Made by a program: the position numbers and the translations under genes | DNA from: Rhinopithecus roxellana | Lineage: Eukaryota; Chordata; Mammalia; Primates; Cercopithecidae | DNA: 64,000 bases | Reading direction: 5' to 3' | NCBI RefSeq assembly: GCF_007565055.1 | Contig: NC_044559.1 | Location: 37,559,546-37,623,545, forward strand | Notes under the pieces: generated by a model | What the model was told of the DNA's origin: nothing | Databases searched by the model: none | What the model saw: the letters and a program-made list of their open reading frames with translations, nothing else | In this document: positions 23,255-34,304 of the stretch, piece after piece | How positions within the stretch are numbered: the stretch's first letter is position 1 | Layout: every line of letters begins with the position of its first letter

Positions 23255-23500
23255 ACCCTGTAAATAATCCCCTAATTCACCCTCAACCCTAGACAGACAC
23301 TGGTCTGTTCTTTGTAGTTAACATTAGTTTTGCCTGTTTTAGAACTTCATGGAAGCCTAGTAATATAGTTATATGCTCTTTTCTGTTGGGTTTCTTTCAT
23401 TTAGTTTAATCTCTCTCAGATTTGTCCATGATGCTACATGTACTCATACTTCATTTCTTTATATAACTGAGTAGTATTCTACTGTATGAATATTACATGA
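23255..23500 (-). mobile_element. L1M fragment, antisense (shared with copy B)
   Basis: Matches 63413-63640 in copy B and continues after the L1/Tigger-like insertions at 27026. Confidence 0.7.
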
Positions 23501-24435
23501 TTTTTTTCAACTTTCATTTTAGATTCAGGGGTACATGTGCAGGTTTATTTCCTGGTTATATTGCATGATGCTGGGATTTGGGTATGAGTGATCCCGTCAG
23601 CCAGGTACTAAGTGTAGTACCCAAGAGTCAGTTTTCCAACCCTTGGCCCCCCTCTCTCATGCCCCTGTCTAACAGTCCCCAGTGTCTATTTTTGCCATCT
23701 TTATGTCCACAAGTCCCTGACGTTTAGCTCCCACTTATAAATGAGAACATGTGGTATTTGGTTTTCTGTTCCTGTGTTAATTGACTTAGGATAATGGCCT
23801 CCAACTGCATCCATATTGCTAAAAAGGACATGTTTTCATTCCTTTTTATGGTTGTTATTTTTTACTTCTTATTGGTTTACTTTTAAACTTTTATTTTAGG
23901 TTCAGGGGTACATGTGCAGGTTTGTTATTAATATGTAGGTAAACTGCATTGCAAGGGTTTGGTGTGCAGATTATTTCGTCACCCAGGTAGTAAGCATAGT
24001 GACAGATACTTAGTTTTTCGATCCTCACCCTCCTTCTACCCTCCACCCTCAAATAGGCACCAGTGTCTGTTCCCTTCTTTGTGTCTATATGTACTCAAAA
24101 TTTGGCTCCCACTTATGAGTAGTATTTGGTTTTCTGTTTCTTTGTTAGTTTGCTTAGGATAATGGCCTCCAGCTGCATCCATGTTGCTGCAAAGGACATG
24201 ATCTCATTCTTTTTTATGGCTGCATAGTATTCTATTGTGTATATGTACCACTTTTTTTAATCCAGTCTACCATTGATGGGCATTTAGGTTGATCACATGT
24301 CTTTGCTACAGTGAAAAGTGCTGCAATGAATGTACATATGCATGTGTCTCTATGGTAGAATGATTTATATTCCCTTTGGTATATACCCAGTAATGGGATT
24401 GTTGGGTCGAATGGTACTTCTGTTTTAAGTTCTTT

Positions 24436-24737
24436 TTTTTTTTTTTTTTTTTTTTTTGAGGCGGAGTCTCGCTCTGTCGCCCGGACTGGAGTGCAGTGGC
24501 CAGATCTCAGCTCACTGCAAGCTCTGCCTCCCGGGTTTACGCCATTCTCCTGCCTCAGCCTCCTGAGTAGCTGGGACTACAGGCGCCCGCCACCTTGCCC
24601 GGCTAGTTTTTGTATTTTTAGTAGAGACGGGGTTTCACCGTGTTAGCCAGGATGGTCTCGATCTCCTGACCTCGTGATCCGCCCGTCTCGGCCTCCCAAA
24701 GTGCTGGGATTACAGGCTTGAGCCACCGTGCCCGGCC
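24436..24737 (-). mobile_element. AluY, Old World monkey type
   Basis: Antisense inside L1. Perfect 11-bp target duplication TTAAGTTCTTT at 24425 and 24738. Confidence 0.95.
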
Positions 24738-25697
24738 TTAAGTTCTTTGAGAAATTGCCAAACTGCTTTCCACAATGACTGGACTAATTTATATTTCCAC
24801 CAGCAGTGTGTAAGCATTTCCTTTTCTCCACAATCTCGCCAATATCTGTCTGTTATTTTTGACTTTTTGATAATAGCCATTATGGCTGGTGTGAGATGGT
24901 ATCTCATTATGGTTTTGATGTGCATTTCTCTAATGATGAGTGATGTTGAGCATTTTTTCCTATGCTTGTTGGCCACATGTATGTCTTCTTTTGAAAAGTG
25001 TCAGTTCATATTCTTTGCCCACTTTTTATGGAGTTAATTTGTTTTTGGCTTGTAAATTTGCTTAAGTTCCTTATAGATTCTGGATATTAGACCTTTGTGG
25101 GATGCATAGTTTGCAAATATCTTCTCCCATTCTGTAGGGTGTCTGTTTATTCTGTTGATAGTTTCTTTTGCTGTGCAGAAGCTCTTTAGCTTAATTAGGT
25201 CCCATTTATAAATTTTTGTTTCCATTGCAATTACCTTTGGCATCTTCATCGTGAAGTCTTTGCCATGTCCTGTGTCCAGAATGACATGTCCTTGGTTGTC
25301 TTCCAGGGTTTTTATAGTTTGCATTTAAGTCTTTAATCCATCTTGAGTTAATTTTTGTATATGATATAAGGAAGGGGTCAAGTTTCAATCTTCTGCATAT
25401 GGCTGGCCAGTTATCCCAGTACCATTTATTGCATAGGGAGTCCTTTCCCCACTGCTTGTTTTTGTCAATTTTATCTAAGATCAGATGATTGTAGGCGTGA
25501 AGCATTATTTCTGGGCTCTCTATTCCATTCCATTGGTCTATGTGTCTGTTTTTGTACCTGTACCATGCTGTTTTGGTTACTGTAGCCTTGTAGTATAGTT
25601 TGAAGTCAAGTAATGTAATGCTTCCAGCTTTGTTCTTTTTGCTTAGGACTTACTTGGTTATTCAGGTTCTTTTTTGATTCCATATGAATTTTCTTCT

Positions 25698-25699
<2 letters not shown>

Positions 25700-25733
<34 letters not shown>

Positions 25734-26015
25734 AGACAGAGTCTCGCTCTGTCGCTCAAGCTGGAGTGCAGTGGTGCACAGTCTTTGCTCACCACAAGCT
25801 CTGCCTCCCAGGTTCACGCCATTCTTCTGCCTCAGCCTCCCAAGTAGTTGGGACTACAGGCACCTGCCACCACGCCCAGCTAATTTTTTGCATTTTTAGT
25901 AGAGACGGGGTTTCACTGTGTTAGCCAGGATGGTCTCAATCTCCTGACCTCATGATCCACCTGCCTCAGCCTCTGAAAGTGCTGGGATTACAGGCGTGAG
26001 CCACCACGCCCAGCC
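25700..26015 (-). mobile_element. Alu (S/Y-like)
   Basis: Antisense inside L1, flanked by CCATATGAAT / CCATATGCAT. Confidence 0.9.
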
Positions 26016-26654
26016 TCCATATGCATTGAATCTGTAAATTGCTTTGAGTAATATGGCCATTTTAACAATATTGATTCTTCCTAATTCTTGTTGGAGAGGT
26101 CTTTCACGTCTTTGGTTAACTATATTCCTAGGTATTTTATTCTTTTTGTGGCTATTGTGAATGGGAATGCATTCTTGATTTGGCTGTCAGCTTGAATGTG
26201 GTTGGTGTTAGGAATGCTACTGATTTTTGTACATTGATTTTGTATCCTGAAACTTTTCCGAAGTTGTTTATCAGATCAAGGAGCTTTTGGGCAGAGACCA
26301 TGGGGTTTGCCAGGTATTGAATAATATCCTCTGCAAACAAGCATAGTTTGACTTCCTCTCCTTATTTGAATACCTTTTATTTCTTTCTCTTGCCTAATTG
26401 CTCTGGCTAGGACTTCCAGAACTATGTTGAATAGGAGTGGTGAGAATGAGCATCCTTGTCTTGTTCCACTTTTCAAGGGAAATGTTCCAGCTTTTGTCCA
26501 TTCAGTATGATGTTGACCATGGGTTTGTCATAGATAGCTCTTATTTTGAGATACATTTCTTCAATACCTATTTTGTTGAGGGTATTTAACATGAATGGAT
26601 GGTTAATTTTATCAAAACATTTTCTGCATCTATCAGGATGATTATGTAGTTTTC

Positions 26655-27024
26655 ACATGGACGCAAACAACTATGGCACTACTCTTATGACTTAGGGCCA
26701 TTGTTAAGTAATATAAGGCTTACCTGAACAAAACCACTGGATACCCCAACAGTTGATCTGATAACCCAGACAACTGACTACCAAGTGACTAACACATAGG
26801 TAGCATGTCCAGCCTGGAAATGCTGAACAAAGGGATGATTCATGTCCCAGGCAGGAGGGAGTAGGACAGTGCAAAATTTGATAATGCTACGCAGAAAAGC
26901 GTGCAATCTAAAGCATGTGAAGTGTTTATTTCTAGAATTTTCCAATTAATATATTCAAACTGTGGTTAACCACAGGTAACTGGAACTGCAGAAAGAGAAA
27001 CTATTAATAAAAAGAGACTACTGT
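26655..27024 (-). mobile_element. Tigger-like MITE fragment, antisense
   Basis: An inverted, partial copy of the element at 28529-29221. Shared blocks are 'catgtcccaggcaggaggga', 'gcatgtccagcctgg' and the terminal 'agactactgta'. Confidence 0.8.
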
Positions 27025-27504
27025 ATTTAATGTTGTCACAGTTTAATTAATGAACATTTGGATTATTTTCATCTTGGGCTATTATGAATAAAGCTGTTAT
27101 GACTGTTCATGAAAAAGTCTTTTTGTGGATATATGCTTATACCTAGTTGTGGAATTGCTGGTTTTTATGTAAGTGATGTTTACCTTTATAGGAAACTGTC
27201 AAACTTTTCCAAATTGGTTGTCAATTTGATACTCTCACTAGCACTTTATGCACTTTATGAAATTTCCAATTGTTCTACATCTTTGGAATTGTCAGATATT
27301 TGCCATTTTACTGGGCTGTAATGATATTTCCTTATGATTCTATTGTACATTTCTCCAATGACTAAAGATGCTGAGCATCTTTTTGCATGCTTGCTAGCCA
27401 CCTATGCATCTTTTTTGTGAAGTTATTGATTAAATATTTTTCATTTTTCTTTCTTTTTTTTTGTTTTTATTTGTCTATTTTATTTATTTTTATTTTATTT
27501 TATT

Positions 27505-27791
27505 TTTTTTTTGAGACAGTCTCCCTGTGTCACCCAGGCTGGAGTGCAGTGGTGCGATCTCAGCTCACTGCAACCTCCACCTCCTGGGTTCATGCCATTC
27601 TCCTGCCTCAGTCTGCTGAATAACTTGGACTACAGGCGCCCACCACCACGCCCAGCTAATTTTTTGTATTTTTAGTAGAGATGGGGTTTCACCATATTAG
27701 CCAGAATGATCTCAATCTCCTGACCTCGTGATCCGCCTGCCTTGGCCTCCCAAAGTGCTGGGATTACAGGCATGAGCCACCGTGCCCGGCC
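27505..27791 (-). mobile_element. Alu in the tail of another Alu
   Basis: Antisense, immediately upstream of the next Alu. It appears inserted in that Alu's T-rich tail, because the outer target duplication spans both. Confidence 0.85.
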
Positions 27792-27799
27792 CTTTGTTT

Positions 27800-28099
27800 T
27801 TATTTTTATTATTTTTGAGATGGAGTCTAGCTCTGTCACCAGGCTGAAGTGCAGTGGTGTGATCTTGGCTCACTGCAACATTCACCTCCCGGGTTCAAGC
27901 GATTCTCCTGCCTCCGCCTCACGAGTTGCTGGGATCACAGGCACGTGCTGCCATGCCCAGCTAATTTTTGTATTTTTATTAGAGACGTGGTTTCACCATG
28001 TTGGCCAGGATGGTCTCAATCTCCTGATCGTGCAGGTGATCTGTCCACCTCGGCCTCCCAAAGTGCAGGGATTACAGGAGTGAGCCACCTCACCCAGCC
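27800..28099 (-). mobile_element. AluS-like
   Basis: Antisense. Target duplication GATTAAATATTTTTC at 27428-27442 and 28100-28114 encloses both Alus. Confidence 0.88.
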
Positions 28100-28274
28100 T
28101 GATTAAATATTTTTCTATCTTTGTAGGTTGTTTGTTTTACTATCAAGTTTGTAAGAATTCTTTTTATATTCTGGATACAAGTTATTTGTTAGAAGTGTTT
28201 TGTAGACACTTTTTCCAAGTCTGTGTCTTGCCTTTTCATTTTCTTAACAGTATCTTTTGAAGAATAGGGTTTTA

Positions 28275-28347
28275 GTGCTCACTTCAACAGCACATATACT
28301 AAAATTGGAATGACACAGAGAAGATTAGCATGACCCTGCACAAGGAT
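28275..28347 (+). pseudogene. U6 snRNA retropseudogene, 3'-truncated
   Basis: Starts GTGCTCACTTCAACAGCACA and keeps the ACATATACTAAAATTGGAA and AGAGAAGATTAGCATG blocks of U6, then stops after CAAGGAT, about 30 nt short of the normal 3' end. Flanked by a 16-bp target duplication (GAAGAATAGGGTTTTA at 28259 and GAAGAGTAGGGTTTTA at 28348, one mismatch). This is an L1-mediated copy inside an old L1. Mutations in the conserved 5' stem make it non-functional. Confidence 0.93.
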
Positions 28348-28528
28348 GAAGAGTAGGGTTTTAAATGTTCATAAAGTCCAGTTTCTCTGTTTTTTATGGA
28401 GTGTTTTTTATGTGTTGTCTAAGAAGTCTTTGCTTATTGTAAGGTAGCAAATATTTTTCTCCTCTATTTTCTATTAGAAGGTTTTAGTTTTGGCTTTTAC
28501 ATTTAGGTCTGTGACTTTCAGTACACTA

Positions 28529-29221
28529 AACACAGTAGTCTCTTCTTATCCATGTTTCTCTTTTTGCTGCTTCAGTTGCACATGGTCAACCACAGTCCAA
28601 AAATGTTAATTAGAAAATTCCAGAAATAAACAATTCATGCGTTTTAAATTGCATGCTGTTCTGTGTAGCATGATCACATTTCACAGTGCCCTACTCCCTC
28701 CTGCCTGGGACATGAATCATTCCTTTGTCCAGTATTTCCAGGCTGGACATGCTACCTAGGCATTAGTTACTTGGTAGTCAGTTGTCCTGGTTATCCAATC
28801 AGCTGTTGTGGTATCCAGTGTTGTTTTTCAGTTAAGCCCCATTTTACTTAATAATGGCCCTCAATCACAAGAATAGTGATACCTATGTCAGTCACCTCAC
28901 TTTATCACCACACATAGGCATTGTATCATCTCATATCATCACAAGAAGGGTGAGTAGAATATAATAAGTTATTAAGACAGACAGAGAGGGAGGGAAAGAA
29001 AGAGAGACCACGTGTACATCAATTTTATGAACATACACTGTTCTATTTTATTATTAGTTGTTGTTACTCTCTTACTGTGCCTAATTTATAAATTAAACTT
29101 TACTATAGGTATGTATGTATAGAAAAAACATAGTATATATAGGTTTGGTATTATTGACTGTTCTAGGAAGCCACTGGGGGTCTTAGAATATACTCCCCAT
29201 GAATAAAGGGGAACTACTGTA
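28529..29221 (+). mobile_element. Tigger3/4-like non-autonomous DNA transposon
   Basis: Begins CAGTAGTCTCTTCTTATCCA and ends AAAGGGGAACTACTGTA. The termini are inverted, and the internal 'aattccagaaataaacaatt' and 'actgggggtctt' blocks fit pogo-derived MITEs. The exact subfamily name is uncertain. Confidence 0.75.
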
Positions 29222-30540
29222 AGCCATTCCATTGTTTTTTGGCTTGCTGTTTCCATTGAAAAGTCTGCAGTCATTCTTTCTTTGTTTTCCCTGTATCTTT
29301 TTACCCTGTCTGCCTTTAAGTTTTTTTTTTTTTCTCTCTATTATTGGGTTTCACAATGTTACCATTTTTTGCCTTTGTTTGGTTTTCATTGGATTTATCC
29401 TACTTGATATTGTTCAACTTCTTGGATACATAGATTCATTTTTACAAACAATATTGGACATTTTCAGCCATGATTTCTCCTATTTTAATTAACATTTGGC
29501 CTAGGACTGCAATTAGGTGTGTGTGAAACTGCTTGTTATTACCCCAAATATCACCAAGACTCTGCAAATTTTCAGCCCTTTTTCCCCTCTCTGAACTTCA
29601 GTGTGAATGGCTTTTCTATTGCCATGTCTCAGTTTTCTGATCTTCTCTTCTGTATTTCTTAATATGCTAATCTTGCCTAATAGTTTCTATTTGTCCTCTC
29701 ATTATGTCTATGTTTTCATTTAGCTCTTAAGCTTATTTATAATAGCTGTTTTAAAGTACTCATCTGCTAATATAATCCCTATCAATTCTAGATCTCCTTC
29801 TATTGACTAGTAAGTCATATTTTTCTGCTTCTTTGTATGCCTAATAATTTGATATTGGATGCTGAATACCAATAATTTTACATTTTTGATGCTTGAAGTT
29901 TTGTTTTTATGCTTTCTTATGGCACATTGAGATTAATCTTTAGGAATATTTTAGTCCTCCGAAAGCATGGCCTTTTGGGGGTGTCTACTAAATGCTCTGA
30001 TTATTCAATAAAATATCTTACTCTGTTGGACTGAATGTCTCCCATCATGTGTGAGCTCCAGGAGTTGTTTGGATTACAAATTCCATCAGCAAATTATTCT
30101 TTCTCATATGGTTGTTATCTGACCAGTCTCATGGAATCTTACTATTCAAAGACTCAGGTGGACTCCTGTGCCAATTTCTGGAACTTTTCATATTTGTAGC
30201 TTCTTCTCTTCAGTACTCTGCTCTGCCCATTCCAAATACTTTGGCCTCACTAAACTCTGATTTTCATCTCCTCAACCTGATGAGTCTTTCCCTTCTCGGA
30301 TTCTCCCTCTCTCTGCTAGGGTTCTGGAAATGTCTCCAGACATATAGCTGAAGTAATTAGTGATCTCACCTCATTTGTTTTCCTTTTTCACTTATAACCT
30401 TGCATTGCTCATTGTCCAATCTTGGAGAACTATTGCTTCATATATATTTTCCAGACTTTTAATTATTTATGGTAAAACAGCAAGTCTGAAACCACTTGCC
30501 CCATCATGGCTAGAGGTGTAAATCCCTCAGCTTGTAATTT

Positions 30541-33280
30541 TTGAAAGAGACTTTGCTTCCTGCCTTACAAGGGTAGTTGTGAAATGCACATGTCTAACAA
30601 CCTCCGGCTTAGCCTGCCCCTTTGTGAGGCTGCTTGTATAATTCATAATTGTTCGGTGCCTCAAACACCTTAGGTATGGAACAAATATATAGAGAGAGTA
30701 CCAATTATTGTTAGTCTTTTTTTTCTTTCTTTTTTACTTTTCTCTTTTGTGCTTTCTGTCTCTTTTTCCACTTTCATCACACCTCTCAATATTCATGCTG
30801 TGATCTTTGGGTCTGTTGAATTTTGCACCTCTTCCTGTTTACTCTCTCTTCTTGTTCATCGGCACCTAGAAAATCTTATTACTCCATTCTTTAGTACTTT
30901 CAGTTGTCTCCCATTCCAAACCCATTGAGAGTCCACATTTTGAAAGAAGCTCAGAAGGGGTGGAAGATGGGCTAAGTGGGTATACAACAGGGTTGACCGG
31001 AATATAAACCATGGAGAAGCTAATCAGATCTGTAAAGTTGTATTTGTGATATAAAGAGAGTAAAGTTAATCGAGAATTGTGCAATATATTACAGCAGCCA
31101 CTAGCCACATATGACCATTGATCAGTTGAAATGAGGCTAGTGCCACATGTTAATATTGATATAATATTTTGTATGTATTAAATTATAAAAATTGTTAACA
31201 TTATTTTCCTTGGTTTCTTTTGCATTTAAATGTGGCTTGCTTATATTCCTATTGGGCAGTGCTAATCTAGAAAGTACAGGAGAGGGGAAGGGAAGTGAGG
31301 TTTTAAGAAAGACAGTACAATGACCAGTCCACATTTTAGAACTGACTTTCTAACGGTGTATAGAGAACAGACAGAAGAGGAACAGTCTGAGGGCAAGGAA
31401 GGCAGTTAGACTACTAATCAGGAAAGACATGATTTGTCATATTCAGTATCACAAAAGTTGTATTTCTGTTTGATAAAATTACCATTTACTGCATTAGTAT
31501 TGGGAAGCAGACTATAAATAAAACAAAAAAATAGGCTATACAAAGCGTATTTGCATGAATTTGTTTGGGAAAGCAAATACCCAGTCTTACACACCTGTAT
31601 ATATGTACTAATGCCCCTGGTATTCATTCCTGACTATATTTTAGTCCAAGGCTAGACTAACACAGCCTGGGAGAACATGGCCTTCCGTGGATTGACACAA
31701 ACAAGTCATTTGGAAATGGTGGGAAGAAATTGTCCCTCCGGACAGCTCTGCTACTTACCAACTGTGTGTTCCTGGGCAGGTTGATTAAACTCATGTCTCA
31801 CTGACTTCATAAGGAAAACAGCTAATCCTTTAAGTTTGGTGGGAGATTAAAGGCAAAAACTTAAAAAGTATGGAAACCTAAATAATCAATGCTATAAAAT
31901 TTTAGGTATGCTTGTTATTCTAGGCCACAAAGAAAACCATCTTTATGTTGTAACACAAGAGGGTTGACTATACGTTCACGCTTTGGGCCTGGATAGTGAA
32001 TGTGTGACCCACTCACACTTGGCAGGATGGTAGCTCTAGAAGGTGTAAAGCAGTTAACCACCCCCAGAACTTCACAGTGTTTTTCTGCTCAGGGAAGTTT
32101 GGGATGCTCCAGACGGCATGTCTTCCTTACCTTCAGTGATCTTGGAAAGAGGCGGAGCTAGATAAAGGGAAGCAGGCCAGGCTCTCTGAAGGTTAAGTAA
32201 ATGAGACCTCCTTTAGCTAACATGCTGGTTATCTGGCCACACAGGTGTTCTGAAACCTTTCTTTCCCTCACCAGGAGTTTAGTATCACAAGGTTGTCAGA
32301 AGCAGAGCCTAAACTTAAACCAATATTTAACTCTGCTGCAACTTGATTAGAAGCATCCAAGTTTGGCATTTTTATTTTCAAATGTGCAAGGTTTCTGGGG
32401 CAAAGTTGAACTGATGTTATATAATGCACTGGTAAACAGGACACATGGAATTAATTCTCAGTGAGATCCCGTCTTGGCTGTCAATGCCGTGAGGTAGTAG
32501 AGTGGGGACTCTCCATGCTTCATTACCATTTGAACAGCTTCTAGTCAAGCCTGCAGTCCTGAGATGTGAGGAGTGACAGAGGCTGGTAGAAAGTAGAGTT
32601 TTGATGGGAGCTCCAGTCTGCCTCTGGTGTTTGAGGATCTCCTGTGTATCAAGAACATTGAGCTGCTCCAAGTTCACATCAATTGTGTCTAGGGACCCAA
32701 GCAACACTGGGTGAATTTTCTCTAAACCGTGGGTATCATACGGGCTCTGATTGTCTGTAGAACAATGGTCACCACTAGGGACTGAACTGAAAAATGCCCA
32801 TTAGAATTTAAAATTTACCAAAATAAAGTGAATACTTGAGCACTTATTTTCTGTGACATGGGAAGTGGCAGGAAAGGGATTTTCAAAAAATCAAGTATTA
32901 GAAACAACCTGTCCAAGTATTAGTGTTATCCATAAGTACCATCCAAATCTCGTGTTGAAATTTTTAACCCAGCATTTAATGTTTGGTACATGGACTGTTC
33001 ATGGAAGTAGGAGAAGCATCATATAATAAATAATCTATTGGTTAAGATAATGTTAATTGTTATAACCCTTAAATCTCAAGGCTTAAAATAATCATTCATT
33101 TATTGCTCACGTACAATTTAAAATGGATGTTTGTGATTGTGGGTAGTGTTCCTTTAAGCAGGGAGCCCGGATTCCTTCCATCTTGTGTTTCTACCAGCTT
33201 CAACACACGGCCTTTAAGGATTTGTCTTTGTCTGCATCAAGTCACAGTAAGGCATGGCACATGGAAGACCATGTGTGTTT
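30541..33280. other. Intergenic, mostly unique; one hAT-like MITE
   Basis: About 31085-31275 resembles a hAT MITE ('agccactagccacatatgacc...'). A 97-codon minus-strand open stretch at 32417-32707 has no recognised motif. Nothing else is nameable, although 33040-33730 has the look of an old repeat. Confidence 0.4.
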
Positions 33281-33577
33281 TTTTCTTTTTTTTTTGAGAG
33301 GGAGGCTTGCTCAGTTACCAGGCTGGAGTGCAATGGCGTGATCTCAGCTCACTGCAACCTCCGCCTCCCAGGTTCAAGCAATTCTCCTGCCTCAGCCTCC
33401 CGAGTAGCTGGGACTACAGGTGTGTGCCACCACACCTGGCTAATTTTTTTGGATTTTTAGTAAAGACGGGATTTCACCATGTTGGCCACGATGGTCTGTC
33501 TCAATCTGACCTTGTGATCCTCCCGCCTCGGCCTCCTGAAGTGCTGGGATTACAGGCCTGAGCCACGGCGCCTGGCC
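33281..33577 (-). mobile_element. AluS-like
   Basis: Full antisense Alu with a short T tail, flanked by CATGTGTG / CATGCGTG. Confidence 0.88.
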
Positions 33578-33730
33578 CATGCGTGGGTTTTTTAGGAACG
33601 GGACTGGACAGGGGTGCACATCCATGCACTCACGTCTCATTAGCCAGAAAATTGGTTACATGACCCCATCTCCCTGCAAGGGAGGACAGAGAATAGAGTC
33701 TAGTTCTACTCCCTATAGAAAGATGCTAGC

Positions 33731-33870
33731 CAGGCCAGGCACAGTGGCTCACGCCTGTAATCCCAGCACTTTGGAAGGCTGAGGCGGACGGATCACGAGG
33801 TCAGGAGATCGTGCCGCTGCACTCCAACCTGGGTGACAGAGCAAGACTCCGTCTAAAAAAAAAAAAAAAA
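33731..33870 (+). mobile_element. Alu with internal deletion
   Basis: Only 140 bp long. The left-arm GGAGATCG runs straight into the right-arm GTGCCGCTGCACTCC, removing the middle at a shared GAGATCG. Perfect 11-bp target duplication AAGATGCTAGC at 33720 and 33871. Confidence 0.92.
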
Positions 33871-33994
33871 AAGATGCTAGCAACTCTGCCACACATACTA
33901 TGTAAATAGACGCTTCTAGATAGTACATTGTCGTCTGAATGAAACAATGCAGTTTATAACATTTCACAACCCAGCTTAAGAGTTCAGCAGGATT

Positions 33995-34290
33995 GGCCGG
34001 GCGCGGTGGCTCAAGCCTGTAATCCCAGCACTTTGGGAGGCCGAGACGGGCGGATCACGAGGTCAGGAGATCGAGACCATCCTGGCTAACACGGTGAAAC
34101 CCCGTCTCTACTAAAAATACAAAAACTAGCCGGGCGAGGTGGCGGGCGCCTGTAGTCCCAGCTACTCGGGAGGCTGAGGCAGGAGAATGGCGTAAACCCG
34201 GGAGGCGGAGCTTGCAGTGAGCTGAGATCTGGCCACTGCACTCCAGTCCGGGCGACAGAGCGAGACTCCGCCTCAAAAAAAAAAAAAAAA
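33995..34290 (+). mobile_element. AluY, Old World monkey type
   Basis: Sense. Perfect 14-bp target duplication AGTTCAGCAGGATT at 33981 and 34291. Confidence 0.96.
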
Positions 34291-34304
34291 AGTTCAGCAG
34301 GATT

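Larger units (their letters stand above)
18655..23500 (+). repeat. Low-copy repeat copy A (upstream of PNLIP)
   Basis: Aligns in direct orientation with 59937-63718. Anchors include 'aggatgctgataatgttcag' (18790/60041) and 'gctagcactgcata', as well as the block 21246-21500 and 'gcccaaaactgaactctg' (22933/62800). Interrupted by Alus at 19830, 20124, 21925 and 23117 and by an L1 at 22337, none of which is shared with copy B. Identity is about 80% outside a core of about 95%. It probably continues past the L1 block at 27026. Confidence 0.93.
23505..26645 (-). mobile_element. L1 (L1PA/PB-age) antisense, two 3' ends
   Basis: A first antisense L1 3' tail occupies about 23505-23868. A second, longer one runs from 23880 to 26645. 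The longer piece carries the C-terminal half of the reverse transcriptase reading with many stops, and is split by Alus at 24436 and 25700. It is inserted in an older L1M, since 23500 and 27026 are contiguous in copy B. Confidence 0.9.
27026..30540 (-). mobile_element. Old L1M, antisense, with insertions
   Basis: Continues the L1M of 23255-23500 ('ctattatgaataaagctg'). It includes the ORF2 C-terminal region and L1M 3'-type sequence, and is interrupted by two Alus, a U6 retropseudogene and a Tigger-like element. Confidence 0.75.

Noticed and set aside
32417..32707. 97-codon open stretch on the - strand with protein-like composition
   Set aside because: Opens with a non-ATG codon, shows no recognisable family and has no poly(A) or target duplication to suggest a retrocopy.
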